64,000 nucleotides of DNA from Methanobrevibacter sp. TMH8 (GCF_020148105.1 NZ_JAHLZE010000004.1:1-64000), one strand, 5' to 3'. Counted from the stretch's first letter, positions 25,310 to 35,064 are shown. The notes: generated from the letters alone by a model not told the origin. Made by a program: numbers and translations.

Positions 25310-25793
25310 CAGAATATTATATTCAATTCATTACAAATAAGTTTTTTGGAATGTTTTTACGATTTAACAAAATAAATTAACACTATTTATAATACTACAG
25401 AAGATAATATTTACAAATAAACATTGTAAAAAATAAGACAATGAAAAAAAGATAGAGAGTAAAAATGAAAAATTAAAAGACCATCAAACAGAATATATCC
25501 AAAAAATAATTATAATAAATAGATTTATAAATTAATCAAAATCAAAATAATATTAAATTTAATGCAACAATGTATAAAGTTTATACTAATAATTTAAATT
25601 CTTTTATAAAATATATAAAAAAATATAAGTTATGAAGAATTGAATAATTTCATATATTGTAAATTATATAACAATAGAAAAACTTTTTAAATATATTAAA
25701 TAAAGTCTTAATATAGTTTAGAATAAAAAATATTTTTAAGCTAACAAATTGTTATTACATGAAAAATATCATTAAACTGGAGGAATAAATAAA
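25310..25793. other. Divergent promoter region of mptE and the aminotransferase gene
   Basis: AT-rich throughout. TATA-like runs near 25690-25730 precede the aminotransferase, and a GGAGG ribosome site lies at 25780-25784. No other gene is supported. Confidence 0.45.
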
Positions 25794-26936
25794 ATGGATG
25801 ATACATTATTAATGCTTCCTGGTCCAACAACCGTAGCTCCAAGAGTATTGAAAGCTATGTCTGACAATATTGTTAACCATAGAAGCGCAATCTTTGGAGA
25901 AATATTTACTGAAACTACAGAATTAATGTCTGAAGTTTTTAAAACAGAAAATCAATCTTATTTACTTACTGGTTCAGGTACTGCTGCTATGGAAGCTAGC
26001 TTAGCTAATATAACTAAACCTGGAGAAAAAACACTACATATTGTAGGAGGTAAGTTCGGTCAAAGATTTATGCAAATAGCTAATTCATTTGGAGTAAATG
26101 CACAAGAATTAGCTGTTGAATGGGGAACTGCAGTAACCCCCGAACAAGTAAAAGAAGCTCTCGACAATGATGAAGATATTAAAGCTGTCACAGTAGTTCA
26201 TAATGAAACTTCAACAGGTGTAGCTGCTCCTATTAAAGAAATTGGTAAAGTTGTAGCTAACTATGATGCTTTATATGTTGTAGATACTGTATCATCTCTT
26301 GGTGGAGATAGAGTAGATGTAGATAAATTTGGAATCGATATTTGTGTTACTGGTTCTCAAAAATGTTTAGCTGCACCTCCAGGAATGGCAGCTATTACTT
26401 TAAATGATGATGCTTGGAAAGTAATAGACAACATTGATTCTAACACTTATTATCTTGATATGAAAAAATACAGAAAAAGTGGAGCTGGAACTCCTCCCGA
26501 AACTCCATATACTCCTTCAGTATCATTGATCTATGCTTTATTTGAAGCACTTAAAATTGTTAAAGAAGAAGGTTTAGAGAATAGAGTATTAAGACATGAA
26601 ACTGCAGCTGAAGCTTCAAGAAATGCAGTCAAAGCTTTAGGTCTTGAACTTTTCCCAGAAGAATCTGTTTCCTCAACTACAGTAACTGCAGTTAAAATGC
26701 CAGAAGGTGTAAGTGATGCAGACCTTAGAGGAACTATGAGAAATAAATATAAAGTAGAATTAGCTGGTGGACAAGATCATTTAAAAGGCAATATATTCAG
26801 AATTGGACATATGGGTAATATTTCATACAAAGAATTAGCTATTACATTTTCCGCACTTGGAATGACTTTAAAAGGTCTTGGCTTTGATATAGATATGGGT
26901 GCAGGAGTAGCTGCAGTCAATGAATCATACTTATGA
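25794..26936 (+). CDS. Class V aminotransferase (alanine/serine-glyoxylate or aspartate type)
   Basis: PLP aminotransferase of fold type I, class V. Features: LMLPGPTTVAPRVL at the start, GSGTAAMEA (60-68), VHNETSTG (135-142), VVDTVSSLGG (162-171) and the PLP lysine Lys190 in TGSQKCLAAPPG. C-terminal RIGHMGN near 335. Archaeal homologues are described as alanine-glyoxylate, serine-pyruvate or, in methanogens, aspartate aminotransferases, so the substrate is open. 380 residues, full length. Strong GGAGG site. Codon choice is richer in GC than neighbouring genes, suggesting high expression. Ends with a T-rich terminator. Confidence 0.85.
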   Translation: MDDTLLMLPGPTTVAPRVLKAMSDNIVNHRSAIFGEIFTETTELMSEVFKTENQSYLLTGSGTAAMEASLANITKPGEKTLHIVGGKFGQRFMQIANSFGVNAQELAVEWGTAVTPEQVKEALDNDEDIKAVTVVHNETSTGVAAPIKEIGKVVANYDALYVVDTVSSLGGDRVDVDKFGIDICVTGSQKCLAAPPGMAAITLNDDAWKVIDNIDSNTYYLDMKKYRKSGAGTPPETPYTPSVSLIYALFEALKIVKEEGLENRVLRHETAAEASRNAVKALGLELFPEESVSSTTVTAVKMPEGVSDADLRGTMRNKYKVELAGGQDHLKGNIFRIGHMGNISYKELAITFSALGMTLKGLGFDIDMGAGVAAVNESYL

Positions 26937-26939
26937 TTC

Positions 26940-26975
26940 ATTTTTTATTTTTTTATTATAATAATTTTTTATGAT
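26940..26975 (+). terminator. T-run terminator after the aminotransferase
   Basis: Runs of six to seven T residues (ttttttattttttt) directly after the stop codon on the coding strand, typical for archaeal release. Confidence 0.6.
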
Positions 26976-27121
26976 AATTTTTATCATAATTATATCTTTT
27001 AATATATAAACTATAAATTATTCCTTTATAATATACTTATAATATTCCTTTATATTAATTTTATATTATAATTTATATCTTAAATATACACCATTCTTAT
27101 ATTTTCCTGACATAATCCTAA

Positions 27122-28048
27122 ATGTATTTATTTAGTGTTAAAATGTTAAATATTTCAAATAATAAAAATAATAAAAATAATTTAACAAAAAGAATTCTAA
27201 TTATATCTATTATAATATTAAGTATATCATTTTTTATTATGATAGGGACTATGGGAACCGTTAATGCAGATAGTTCTTTGAAGATAGTAAGTAATTCCTC
27301 CTCTTCAAATGTAGAAGTAAGTGTTGGCTATTATAAATGGAAAGGATTTAATACAGGAGCAGATATTTCGAAAGTGAAAGATTTTAAAAAATATAATAAA
27401 AAAGGATTATTAACTAAGGTGCTTTTTAACTATAAAGATTCAAAAGGAAATATTAAAAGAGGAATAGCTAGTAAAGGAACACCTATTTTTAAATTTAAAA
27501 ATAGTAACGGCCCTAAAACAATGGTATTGTCTGGAATTCATGGAGATGAATACTCTTCACAAGTAGCTACCTTAAAACTAATTAATTATCTAAATAAAAA
27601 TAGAGACAAAATTAAAGGAACAATATATATTATTCCTATAAGTAATCCTAAAGCGACTCTTAAGAAAACACGAACATTTTTTGGGTATGACCCAAATAGA
27701 GTTGCAGGAATTTCAAAATCCTTTACAGGACATATTATCAATAATATAATAATTAAAGAAAAAATAAGATATATTGGCGATTTCCATACAATGATTGGAG
27801 GATCAAGACTTATTTATGCTGCCCCTTATAGCAAAAGTATAAAGATATCAAAGTATCTAGCTAAAAAAACAAAAGCAGCATGTAAATTATCTCCTAATAA
27901 AGGCACTATAACTTCAACAGCTGCTAAAAATGGAATTATAAGTTTTACTGGAGAAGTAGAATCTAAAAAAGGAATTGCATCCCCTAATAGAATATTTTGG
28001 TCTTTAAAACAAATGATAACATTTTTAAAGTATACAAAGAACTTCTAG
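27122..28048 (+). CDS. Secreted zinc carboxypeptidase-like protein (M14, AstE/AspA type)
   Basis: A signal peptide with hydrophobic core about 24-44 (ILIISIIILSISFFIMIGTMG) and likely cut after NADS is followed by an M14-type hydrolase domain. Zinc ligands: His140 and Glu143 (SGIHGDEYSS) and His222 (GDFHTM). Substrate Asn/Arg equivalents are in DPNR (190-193), and the catalytic Glu is in FTGEVES near 280. Relatives remove N-acyl groups or split small peptides. Outside the cell of a pseudomurein-walled methanogen, wall peptide trimming is a possible task, but this is inference. A TATA-like ttatatttt about 22 bp upstream suggests a leaderless start at 27122. Confidence 0.8.
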   Translation: MYLFSVKMLNISNNKNNKNNLTKRILIISIIILSISFFIMIGTMGTVNADSSLKIVSNSSSSNVEVSVGYYKWKGFNTGADISKVKDFKKYNKKGLLTKVLFNYKDSKGNIKRGIASKGTPIFKFKNSNGPKTMVLSGIHGDEYSSQVATLKLINYLNKNRDKIKGTIYIIPISNPKATLKKTRTFFGYDPNRVAGISKSFTGHIINNIIIKEKIRYIGDFHTMIGGSRLIYAAPYSKSIKISKYLAKKTKAACKLSPNKGTITSTAAKNGIISFTGEVESKKGIASPNRIFWSLKQMITFLKYTKNF

Positions 28049-28162
28049 CAATAGTAAAATATCCATAACTATTATAATATAATATTTAAAAATATTTCTA
28101 TAAAAAAATATAATGAATTATTATTTTAATATTGATTTAAAACGATTGTATGTTTATATTAG

Positions 28163-28243
28163 ATATATAAAGTAGCATTTTAAAATATCATATATAAAGC
28201 AGTACATTTAAAGTAGATATATAAAGTAGTAAATTATTAAAAT
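28163..28243. repeat. Three 27-bp degenerate tandem repeats
   Basis: Units begin at 28163, 28190 and 28217, each with atatataaag(t/c)ag near its start. The array lies directly past the stop of the minus-strand acetolactate-synthase-like gene. Exact 27-bp spacing and drift outside the core suggest an old duplication. Confidence 0.6.
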
Positions 28244-28247
28244 AAAT

Positions 28248-29876
28248 CTAAGAAAGAGGAATATTCTCTTCATCTACTAAAATTTCGAGTAAATAAGGTT
28301 TATCTAATTTTAAATTGTTAATAGCTAATTTCAATCCTTTTTTTGAATTTACAGTTTCACCCTCAATACCATAAGCATTTGCTAAGCTTATAAAATCAGG
28401 ATTTTCTAGATCAACATTATATCTTAAATTATCATAATATTGTTCTTGCCATTGTCTAATTATTCCTAATTGTGAGTTGTTTAAGACAACTATCAATATT
28501 GGTAGATTTTTAGATGCAACAGTAGCTAATTCTTGAATATTCATCTGAAATCCACCATCTCCATTTATAAGCACTATTCTTTCATTATTTTTAGCTAATG
28601 CTATTGAAACTCCACAAGAAGCAGGCAATCCATAACCCATAGGAGCCATAGCACCTGAAAAGATTAATTTTTCATTGGAATAAACTTCAGAAAGTAAATT
28701 TACCCAGGTTGTATGAGCTCCGGCATCATTAACAATATAATTATCTTTAAAAAATTCTAATATTATCTTAATAGCAACTTGAGGCTTTATAGGAATAGTT
28801 TCACTATTTAAACCTTCTATAATAAATTTATCATTATGATTTTCGATTTCATCTAACCAAGAATCATCAATAGAATTAGTAATTTTATTTAAAGAGTTGA
28901 AATCTTTTAAAACAAAATTTACATCACCATAAATATTTATATCACAAAAAAGAGGTACTTTATCTATATTAATATTTATACATTTAGTTTTAGAATTTTT
29001 AAAATCAATAAGTCCATTTTTATCTAAAAAATTTCCACCAGTATCTAGTGTACGTTCAGACAATTTAGAACCTAAAATTATTAATAAATCTGCATTATTA
29101 AAAGCATAATTTGCCATTTTAGTTCCTCTAATACCAACTAAACCTAAATCCATTTTAGAACCTTTAATTAGAGATTTTGTATGGTAAGTATGGACAAAAG
29201 GAATTTCATTAGTTTCAACAAACCTTTTAAATTCATCAAGAGCATTTCCCCAAAAAATTCCCGCTCCGGCCAATATTAATGGTTTTTTAGCACTTTTTAT
29301 CTCATTTATAGCATCATCTAATTGATTATAATTGAAATCAGGAGAATAAATTGCTTTTTTATCAAGAGAAAAATCTCCAATATCTTCCAAAAGAATATTT
29401 TTTGGAAGATTAATATGCACTGGACCTTTAGGCTCATTTTTTAATATTTCAATAGATTCAACAATATTCATAACAGCTGATTTTCCATCAACAGGATTAA
29501 AACTCTTAAAAGTTATAGATTTAAATACAGAATGTATATCAATATCTTGAAATCTATCTTTAAATTTTGAAGATATTGAATTATCTCCAGTTATAACAAG
29601 CATTGGAATAGAATCTTTAAAAGCAGTAGCCAACCCCATAGTCAAGTTTAAAGCACCAGGACCTGCAGTAGAAACACATACACCGAATTTTGCAGAAGCT
29701 CTTGCATAACCATCAGCTGCATGAATAGATCCTTGTTCATGCCTCATAAGAACATGTTCAATATTTGAATCATCTAATGCTAAATAAAAAGGAAGTATTT
29801 GCTCCCCAGGATGACCAAATATATGTTCAACATTTGCTTCTTCCAAGATTTTAACTAAAAATTCAGCTACATTCAT
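28248..29876 (-). CDS. Acetolactate-synthase-like thiamine-diphosphate enzyme
   Basis: ThDP enzyme of the POX/AHAS group. The catalytic Glu47 is in RHEQGSIHAADGYARA, the N-terminal Pyr domain has STAGPGALNL and ITGDN, and the PP domain carries GDGGFQMNIQEL...NN, the Mg-ThDP motif (about 435-463). 542 residues, all three domains complete. No small regulatory subunit gene (ilvN) is adjacent, and similarity to IlvB is only general, so it may be another 2-ketoacid decarboxylase or acyloin enzyme rather than the valine/isoleucine pathway enzyme. AAGGTG precedes ATG 29876. Confidence 0.8.
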   Translation of the reverse strand: MNVAEFLVKILEEANVEHIFGHPGEQILPFYLALDDSNIEHVLMRHEQGSIHAADGYARASAKFGVCVSTAGPGALNLTMGLATAFKDSIPMLVITGDNSISSKFKDRFQDIDIHSVFKSITFKSFNPVDGKSAVMNIVESIEILKNEPKGPVHINLPKNILLEDIGDFSLDKKAIYSPDFNYNQLDDAINEIKSAKKPLILAGAGIFWGNALDEFKRFVETNEIPFVHTYHTKSLIKGSKMDLGLVGIRGTKMANYAFNNADLLIILGSKLSERTLDTGGNFLDKNGLIDFKNSKTKCININIDKVPLFCDINIYGDVNFVLKDFNSLNKITNSIDDSWLDEIENHNDKFIIEGLNSETIPIKPQVAIKIILEFFKDNYIVNDAGAHTTWVNLLSEVYSNEKLIFSGAMAPMGYGLPASCGVSIALAKNNERIVLINGDGGFQMNIQELATVASKNLPILIVVLNNSQLGIIRQWQEQYYDNLRYNVDLENPDFISLANAYGIEGETVNSKKGLKLAINNLKLDKPYLLEILVDEENIPLS

Positions 29877-29900
29877 ATATTCACCTTAAATTTATTATAT

Positions 29901-30024
29901 AAATTTTAATCAAATCCTAATTAAAATATTGAAGTATGAAAATTATTTAAATTATCAAAATTAAATTTTAATCAAATCCTAATTAAAATATTGAAGTATG
30001 AAAATTATTTAAATTATCAAAATT
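29901..30024. repeat. Perfect 62-bp tandem duplication
   Basis: 29901-29962 and 29963-30024 are identical by eye over all 62 bases. They lie 25 bp upstream of the acetolactate-synthase-like start, so the duplication doubles part of its promoter region. Perfect identity implies a recent event or assembly artefact. Confidence 0.85.
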
Positions 30025-30101
30025 ATTTTAAATTATTTAATTATTGAATTTTTTAATTATTAGATTATTTAATTATTAGATTGTTCAAATAAAGCTAAAT
30101 A

Positions 30102-30557
30102 TTACTCTTCTTCTTGATAGCTACCAGAATATTCACCAGAACCATCAACTTTGAAAACAACACCTTGAGCTATCCTATCTCCTTTTTTGATTTCATAATC
30201 GAATTCCCCATGATTATAAATCATAAACATCAAAGTGCCATAGAAGCCAGGATCCCCAACAGCAGTTTGAACTGAAACAAAAGACCTAAGAAGAGTTGAT
30301 CTTGGAAGATAAAGCATTGTATATCCCTTAGGTATCTTTATTTTCCTATCAATTGTAGCTAAGTAAGCTGTGTGTGGTTTAAGTTTGTATATTGGTCCTT
30401 CAATTGCTTCAATATCTGGTAAATTCTTTTCATTATCAATTAAAGATCCTGCAGATTTTTGAATAAATACTTCATCAATAGCAAGATCAATTCCAGAAGG
30501 TTGTATTAGTTCTTGAAAGTCAGGGAATAATTTAATAAGTTCTTTCTCTCCAAGCAT
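30102..30557 (-). CDS. dut: dUTPase/dCTP-deaminase family protein
   Basis: Trimeric nucleotide-cleaning enzyme that keeps dUTP out of DNA. At 151 residues it is shorter than typical Dcd (about 190-205) and matches the archaeal dUTPase of the Dcd-like type. Motifs: QPSGIDLAID (19-28), YLPRSTLLRS (about 84-93), AVGDPGFYGTLMFMIYNH (about 99-116), GDRIAQGVV near 125. The C-terminal GSGEYSGSYQ is the nucleotide-covering tail. The GVDL-type motif reads SGIDL. CGGTGAT precedes ATG 30557. Deaminase activity cannot be excluded. Confidence 0.85.
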   Translation of the reverse strand: MLGEKELIKLFPDFQELIQPSGIDLAIDEVFIQKSAGSLIDNEKNLPDIEAIEGPIYKLKPHTAYLATIDRKIKIPKGYTMLYLPRSTLLRSFVSVQTAVGDPGFYGTLMFMIYNHGEFDYEIKKGDRIAQGVVFKVDGSGEYSGSYQEEE

Positions 30558-30870
30558 ATTATAATCACCGGTAGTTTTAATTTAGTTATATTATTCTAAT
30601 AAATGAAAAATTATATTATTTAACATGATTTATATTATTGAAATATATAATAAGTAGACAATAACATAAATAACTATAATTTGTATTATATTTTTAAATA
30701 TAAATAAAATATTAATAAAATATCTAATAAAATATTTAATAATATATTTAATAAAAATTTAATAAAAATATATAATTAAACTATATAATTAAAATATAAT
30801 TAAAAGTATTTTATACATAGTATATATTTTTATTGAATAGTTTAAATAGTGGAATTAGGAGGAAATACCC
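30558..30870. other. Divergent promoter region of dut and the tautomerase gene
   Basis: Very AT-rich with aataaaatat(c/t)taat repeats at 30710-30770. TATA-like sequence near 30810-30830 serves the tautomerase, whose GGAGG site is at 30859-30863. No gene seen. Confidence 0.45.
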
Positions 30871-31059
30871 ATGCCTGTTATTATAGTTGAATCAAATCCT
30901 GTATCAACAGAAAAAAAGAGAAAATTAGTAAAAGAAATGACAAAAATAGCTTCAGAAATTTATGAATTACCTGAAGATACTGTTACAATATTAATAAGAG
31001 AGCTAGAAAGAGAAGATATTGGTGTTGGTGGAAAATTACTATTAGATCTAGATGAATAA
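30871..31059 (+). CDS. 4-oxalocrotonate tautomerase family protein
   Basis: 62 residues, one beta-alpha-beta unit, as in the smallest tautomerases that assemble as hexamers. The N-terminal Pro2 (Pro1 after Met removal, PVIIVES) is the catalytic base. The segment VSTEKKRKLVKEMTKIASE is the family helix, and DTVTILIRELEREDIGVGG the C-terminal strand. No aromatic degradation genes are nearby, so the substrate is unknown. A strong TAGGAGG site 9 bp before the ATG suggests good expression. Confidence 0.9.
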   Translation: MPVIIVESNPVSTEKKRKLVKEMTKIASEIYELPEDTVTILIRELEREDIGVGGKLLLDLDE

Positions 31060-31135
31060 TTTATAAAACAGAATAAATAAATGAAGATGAATAAATAAAA
31101 AATAAAAGATCATTCAGATATAAACAAATAAATAA

Positions 31136-32476
31136 TCAGCTAAATATTTGCTCTAACATCCAATCAGGATCATATTCTTTAATATCATCATAACCTTGAC
31201 CTACTCCTAAAAACATAATAGGTTTACCAATAACATAACCAATAGAAAGTGAAGCTCCACCTTTTGAATCTGCATCAGCTTTAGTTAAAATTACTCCATC
31301 AACATCGATTGCATCATTAAATTTACTAGCTTGTTCAACAGCATCATTGCCTGTTAAAGCATCCCCAACAAATATAACTAAATCTGGCTTAGATACACGG
31401 CGAATCTTTTTCATTTCATCCATAAGATTTGTATTGGTTTGCATTCTTCCAGCAGTATCAATTAAAACTAATTCTTTTCCTTGAGCTTTAGCATGCTCGA
31501 CTGCATCAAATGCCACAGCTGCAGGATCTGAACCTTTTTCATGCTTGACAATTTTAACACCAAGTTTATCTGTATGATAAGTTATTTGTTCAATAGCTCC
31601 TGCCCTAAATGTGTCAGAAGCAGCTACAACAGGAGTATATCCTTTTTTCATATAATAATTAGCTAATTTACCGATTGTAGTGGTTTTACCAGTCCCATTA
31701 ATTCCAACAAACATGACAATAAGAGGTTTACCTTCTTTCTTTTTTTCTTCAATCATTTCAGTCATGCTTTTTCCATCAATATCAATAATCTTTGATACTG
31801 CTTTTTTAAGAGCTTCATAAGTATACTCTTCAACATCACTACTTCGTTTAATCTTTTGACCAATAAGATCTTTTTTCACAGATTCAACTACAAAATTAGC
31901 TACATCAATAGCTACATCGCTTTCAAGAAGAGAAAGTTCTAGTTCCCATAGAATTTCATCTACATCCTTTTCAGAAATAGTCTTTTCTCGAATAAAAGAA
32001 AATATCCCAGATTTTTTATCTTTATCTTCTTCTTCAATTTCTTCTTGTGATATAATAGATTTTTCTTCTTCATCTACTTCAATTTTTTCTTCATCTTCTT
32101 CTTTAGATCTTCTAAAACCTAATTTACCACCAATTTTAGAAAAAGTACTTTCTTTTTCATTACCATCTTCTTTATTTTCATCTTCTTCTAGTTCTTTTTG
32201 ATTTTGATCTATCTCTTCTATTTTTTCTATTTCTTCTTGATTTTCAGTTTCTTGATCTTTTTCTTGTTTTTTTCCTTCTTCAATTTGTTCTGATTTTTGT
32301 AATTTCTCTTCTGTTTCCTGTTTTTTACCTAAATCAGCAGTTTTTTGAGTATCTTTAGTGTCTTCACTTATTTCTCCTTCAATTTTAATGTTATTTTCTT
32401 CTTCAGCTTCTTTAGACACTTTATTAGTTAATTTTCCAGAGGCATCAGCAAATTTTTTCTTTATAGATTCAAACAA
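31136..32476 (-). CDS. ftsY: Signal recognition particle receptor FtsY
   Basis: GTPase that docks SRP-ribosome complexes at the membrane. The NG domain occupies about 170-446: N helices, G1 GINGTGKTTT (258-267), DTFRAGA, G3 DTAGRMQTN near 338, TKADADSKGG near 398, and the closing GVGQGYDDI. The first 160 residues are a highly charged Glu/Lys-rich region, probably disordered and membrane-associating. The start is TTG 32476 with AAGGT upstream. Last gene of the ribosomal/prefoldin group on the minus strand, 450 bp from pfdA. Confidence 0.95.
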   Translation of the reverse strand: MFESIKKKFADASGKLTNKVSKEAEEENNIKIEGEISEDTKDTQKTADLGKKQETEEKLQKSEQIEEGKKQEKDQETENQEEIEKIEEIDQNQKELEEDENKEDGNEKESTFSKIGGKLGFRRSKEEDEEKIEVDEEEKSIISQEEIEEEDKDKKSGIFSFIREKTISEKDVDEILWELELSLLESDVAIDVANFVVESVKKDLIGQKIKRSSDVEEYTYEALKKAVSKIIDIDGKSMTEMIEEKKKEGKPLIVMFVGINGTGKTTTIGKLANYYMKKGYTPVVAASDTFRAGAIEQITYHTDKLGVKIVKHEKGSDPAAVAFDAVEHAKAQGKELVLIDTAGRMQTNTNLMDEMKKIRRVSKPDLVIFVGDALTGNDAVEQASKFNDAIDVDGVILTKADADSKGGASLSIGYVIGKPIMFLGVGQGYDDIKEYDPDWMLEQIFS

Positions 32477-32924
32477 ATTATTACCTTCCTTATTATCTTA
32501 ATTTATTAGCTATTATCTCATATTACAATAATATACGGATTATAATGATAAAATATGATTCCATTTCAAAAATTTAATTATGTATTAAAAATATTCAATA
32601 CTATTTAACATATATTAATCAATTTATATTGTTATTAGTATATAAAAATTTAACCATATGAAAATATTATTCTAAAAAAAGTTATTTAATTAAAGGAAAT
32701 CCATGATAATATTTAAAAAATCAATAAAAAATAGTTAATTAATATAAAAAATAGAACAGAATTAGAACAAAAATATAATAAAATAAAAATAGAATAGAAA
32801 TAAAATAAAAAATAAAAATAAAAATAAAAAAATAATAATCAAATAAATAGTGTAAAATTAAAGATAAAAATTTATAAGATAAAAAATAAGAAATAGAAGA
32901 AGTATAAAAAAGTATAAAAAATAC
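32477..32924 (-). terminator. Long AT-rich gap with T-rich array after prefoldin alpha
   Basis: The part next to the prefoldin stop (about 32700-32924) is an array of A runs on the plus strand (aaaataaaaaa units), so T runs for the prefoldin transcript. The rest should hold the ftsY promoter. No gene seen. Confidence 0.45.
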
Positions 32925-33356
32925 TTATTGTGATGTTTGGCTAGTTTGAACCTTACGCATAAGTTCTTCTGCTTGAGGAGATAATTGAGCAACAATTTGG
33001 CTTATTTTTTGAAGATTACTCATCATTTTATCCAAACTATCATTTAATTCTTCTTTTTGAGAAGTTAAAGTTTCTTTAGCTTCTTCAGCAGATTTTTTTA
33101 TAGCTACTCCAGCACCAACACTCATGATAACTTCATCAGTATTTTTAAGTTCAGCATTCATGAAAGATCCAGCACCAACTGGAACCAATGTTTCTAAAGA
33201 TTTTTTATCTTTAATATCTTCTAATGTTGATTCTAATATTTCAACTTCAGCCAAAGAAGCTTGAATAGCTTCAACCTGTTGTTGTAATAATTCAGCTTGG
33301 CTTTTATACATATTAAGCTCATTTATCATTTCATCTAATCTTTGCTGGTCTTCCAT
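32925..33356 (-). CDS. pfdA: Prefoldin alpha subunit
   Basis: Subunit of the hexameric co-chaperone that holds unfolded proteins for the thermosome. Two long coiled-coil helices (about 1-50 and 85-140) flank a beta-hairpin region with [28 protein letters not shown], the hallmark of the alpha type. 143 residues, normal. AAGGTGG precedes ATG 33356. Sits in the conserved archaeal order after LX and before ftsY. Confidence 0.93.
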   Translation of the reverse strand: MEDQQRLDEMINELNMYKSQAELLQQQVEAIQASLAEVEILESTLEDIKDKKSLETLVPVGAGSFMNAELKNTDEVIMSVGAGVAIKKSAEEAKETLTSQKEELNDSLDKMMSNLQKISQIVAQLSPQAEELMRKVQTSQTSQ

Positions 33357-33562
33357 AATTCCACCTTTAAATAAAGCATTATCCTATTAGAAAAAACTAA
33401 CCTATTGATTAGCTAATCACTGAGAATAGCTTATAATAATAATTAATAGTTTAACTAAATAATTAGAATATAAAAAATATAAACTAATATAAAATATAAT
33501 AATTAAAAAAACAACTGATTTAAATTAAATTAATTAATAAAATTAAAGTAAGTATAAAGTAA

Positions 33563-33787
33563 CTATAATAATGCTTTTACTAAAGGATCAGTTACTTCAT
33601 CAGCAGAAATTTCTTTAATTTCTTCGATATCAATCTGATTTCTGTTTATTCCATGTTTACTTCCAAACTCAGAATAAATTTTTTCATGAATATTTTCTTC
33701 ACTCATAGATTTAAGTTCTTTAGTGAATACTTGGGTTTGATCACCCATAGTAAATCTTCCTTCAATTCTATATATTTTTGTTTTCAT
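33563..33787 (-). CDS. rplX: 50S ribosomal protein LX (eL20)
   Basis: Short archaeal relative of eukaryotic L18a/eL20. MKTKIYRIEGRFTMGDQTQVFTKELKSMSEENIHEKIYSEFGSKHG is diagnostic. 74 residues from ATG 33787, preferred because GTGAT lies directly before it; an in-frame ATG at 33799 overlaps this site. Placed between aIF6 and prefoldin alpha as in most Methanobacteriales. Confidence 0.93.
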   Translation of the reverse strand: MKTKIYRIEGRFTMGDQTQVFTKELKSMSEENIHEKIYSEFGSKHGINRNQIDIEEIKEISADEVTDPLVKALL

Positions 33788-33824
33788 ATTATCACTCATA
33801 ATAAAAATTATTTATTGAATAAAA

Positions 33825-34496
33825 TTAAAATTTATCTAAAAATCCTAATGCTTCTTCAATACGAGCCATTTCAGGACCTGTACTATTTTCAGGGACAATA
33901 GCCCCATAAGAATTAGCTATAGAGCAAGCACCAACTAAATTTATGCCTCCTCCAACAGTTCCGATGTCTGATTCGACTTTAAATACATTTTCAACAAACT
34001 TAAGCTCAGATTCTGAAGCTTCTCTGTGAACTAATGCTCCTTTATTAGTTACAGAAAGTAAAGATCCAATAATATTAAACCCCGCTATTTCTAATCTTTC
34101 AACCCTAATATCTAAATGTTCCTCAATAATATTAATTGATTTTTCAGAAAGTAATGGACTAACAATAGCTCCTTGATCATTTGCTGCAATAATATTTCCA
34201 ACAGCAGTATATTTATCAGGAATCATAGCTACATTAATTCCAGCTTCTTCTAATAATTCAACTTCCTTATCTAAAGTATAAGGGGAAACAATAAGACCTT
34301 TAGAATTTCCACAAGACAGAGCCCCACAAAGGTTACTCCCAGAAATTGTAGTTCGGATAATATCGATTTCTAAAGCTTCTTTTATAGATTCTTCCATAGG
34401 TTCAGGAAAATTAAAAGGAACAATAGCTACCTGATCTGTAACTGAAATATAAACTCCTAAATTAGGGTTTCCAGTAAGATTTATTCTTCTAAGCAT
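33825..34496 (-). CDS. eif6: Translation initiation factor aIF6
   Basis: Binds the 50S subunit and blocks joining of the small subunit until ribosomes mature. It has the five-fold pseudosymmetric repeat of about 45 residues, each with a strand-turn like GNPNLGVYISV, GNSKGLIVSP, ANDQGAIVSP, VTNKGALVHR and ANSYGAIVPE. 223 residues, normal. A strong GGAGG site precedes ATG 34496. Cotranscription with L31e/L39e upstream is likely despite a 158-bp gap. Confidence 0.95.
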   Translation of the reverse strand: MLRRINLTGNPNLGVYISVTDQVAIVPFNFPEPMEESIKEALEIDIIRTTISGSNLCGALSCGNSKGLIVSPYTLDKEVELLEEAGINVAMIPDKYTAVGNIIAANDQGAIVSPLLSEKSINIIEEHLDIRVERLEIAGFNIIGSLLSVTNKGALVHREASESELKFVENVFKVESDIGTVGGGINLVGACSIANSYGAIVPENSTGPEMARIEEALGFLDKF

Positions 34497-34654
34497 TGTA
34501 TCCTCCTTTATCTATAATAATATATTTTTTAATATACTTTTAATATATTTTTAGTATATTTTTTATTAATAAATTTTTAAAATTTTTATTAATAAAAATT
34601 TGTAAGTCTAATATTTTTAAATTTTAAATAATTTTTAATAAATAAATTCCTAAT

Positions 34655-34900
34655 TTATTCGGCCAAAGTTGCTTCTACAACTCCATCGTCATCTTTAACA
34701 GCTTTGACTTTAATTTTAGAAGGAATTTTTTGAATTCCTCTTTCCCAAATCTTTTCATTAACAGATGAATCAATTTTAACTTCATCAGCTTTCATGTGCT
34801 TTTTTAAGAATTCTTGAACTACTCTTATAGCTTTAGCAGCCCTAATAGTTCTTTGTACATTCTTAACATCTCTAAGTGGTATTGTATAAGTTCTTTCCAT
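34655..34900 (-). CDS. rpl31e: 50S ribosomal protein L31e
   Basis: 81-residue eukaryote-type large-subunit protein near the tunnel exit. [55 protein letters not shown] matches the family well. It starts 8 bp after the L39e stop, so the two share a transcript. Confidence 0.95.
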   Translation of the reverse strand: MERTYTIPLRDVKNVQRTIRAAKAIRVVQEFLKKHMKADEVKIDSSVNEKIWERGIQKIPSKIKVKAVKDDDGVVEATLAE

Positions 34901-34908
34901 ATTAACAC

Positions 34909-35064
34909 CTAGACTTTAAGACTATTCCTTCTCCAATGTCTTGGTTTAGGCCTATATTTTAATTGACGTTTAGTTTTCGCATAAGCCCATATAGGGATTC
35001 TTCTATTCTGCTTATTAGCTTTTGCAAGTCTTAACTTTTTAGCTAATGGTTTATTTCTACTCAT
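34909..35064 (-). CDS. rpl39e: 50S ribosomal protein L39e
   Basis: A 51-residue, strongly basic protein easily missed because of size: [19 protein letters not shown] at the start, then [14 protein letters not shown] and the closing [14 protein letters not shown]. The conserved Pro-Trp region and length are diagnostic of L39e, which lines the exit tunnel. GGCGAT precedes ATG 35064. It lies 8 bp before L31e, as in other archaea. Confidence 0.96.
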   Translation of the reverse strand: MSRNKPLAKKLRLAKANKQNRRIPIWAYAKTKRQLKYRPKPRHWRRNSLKV

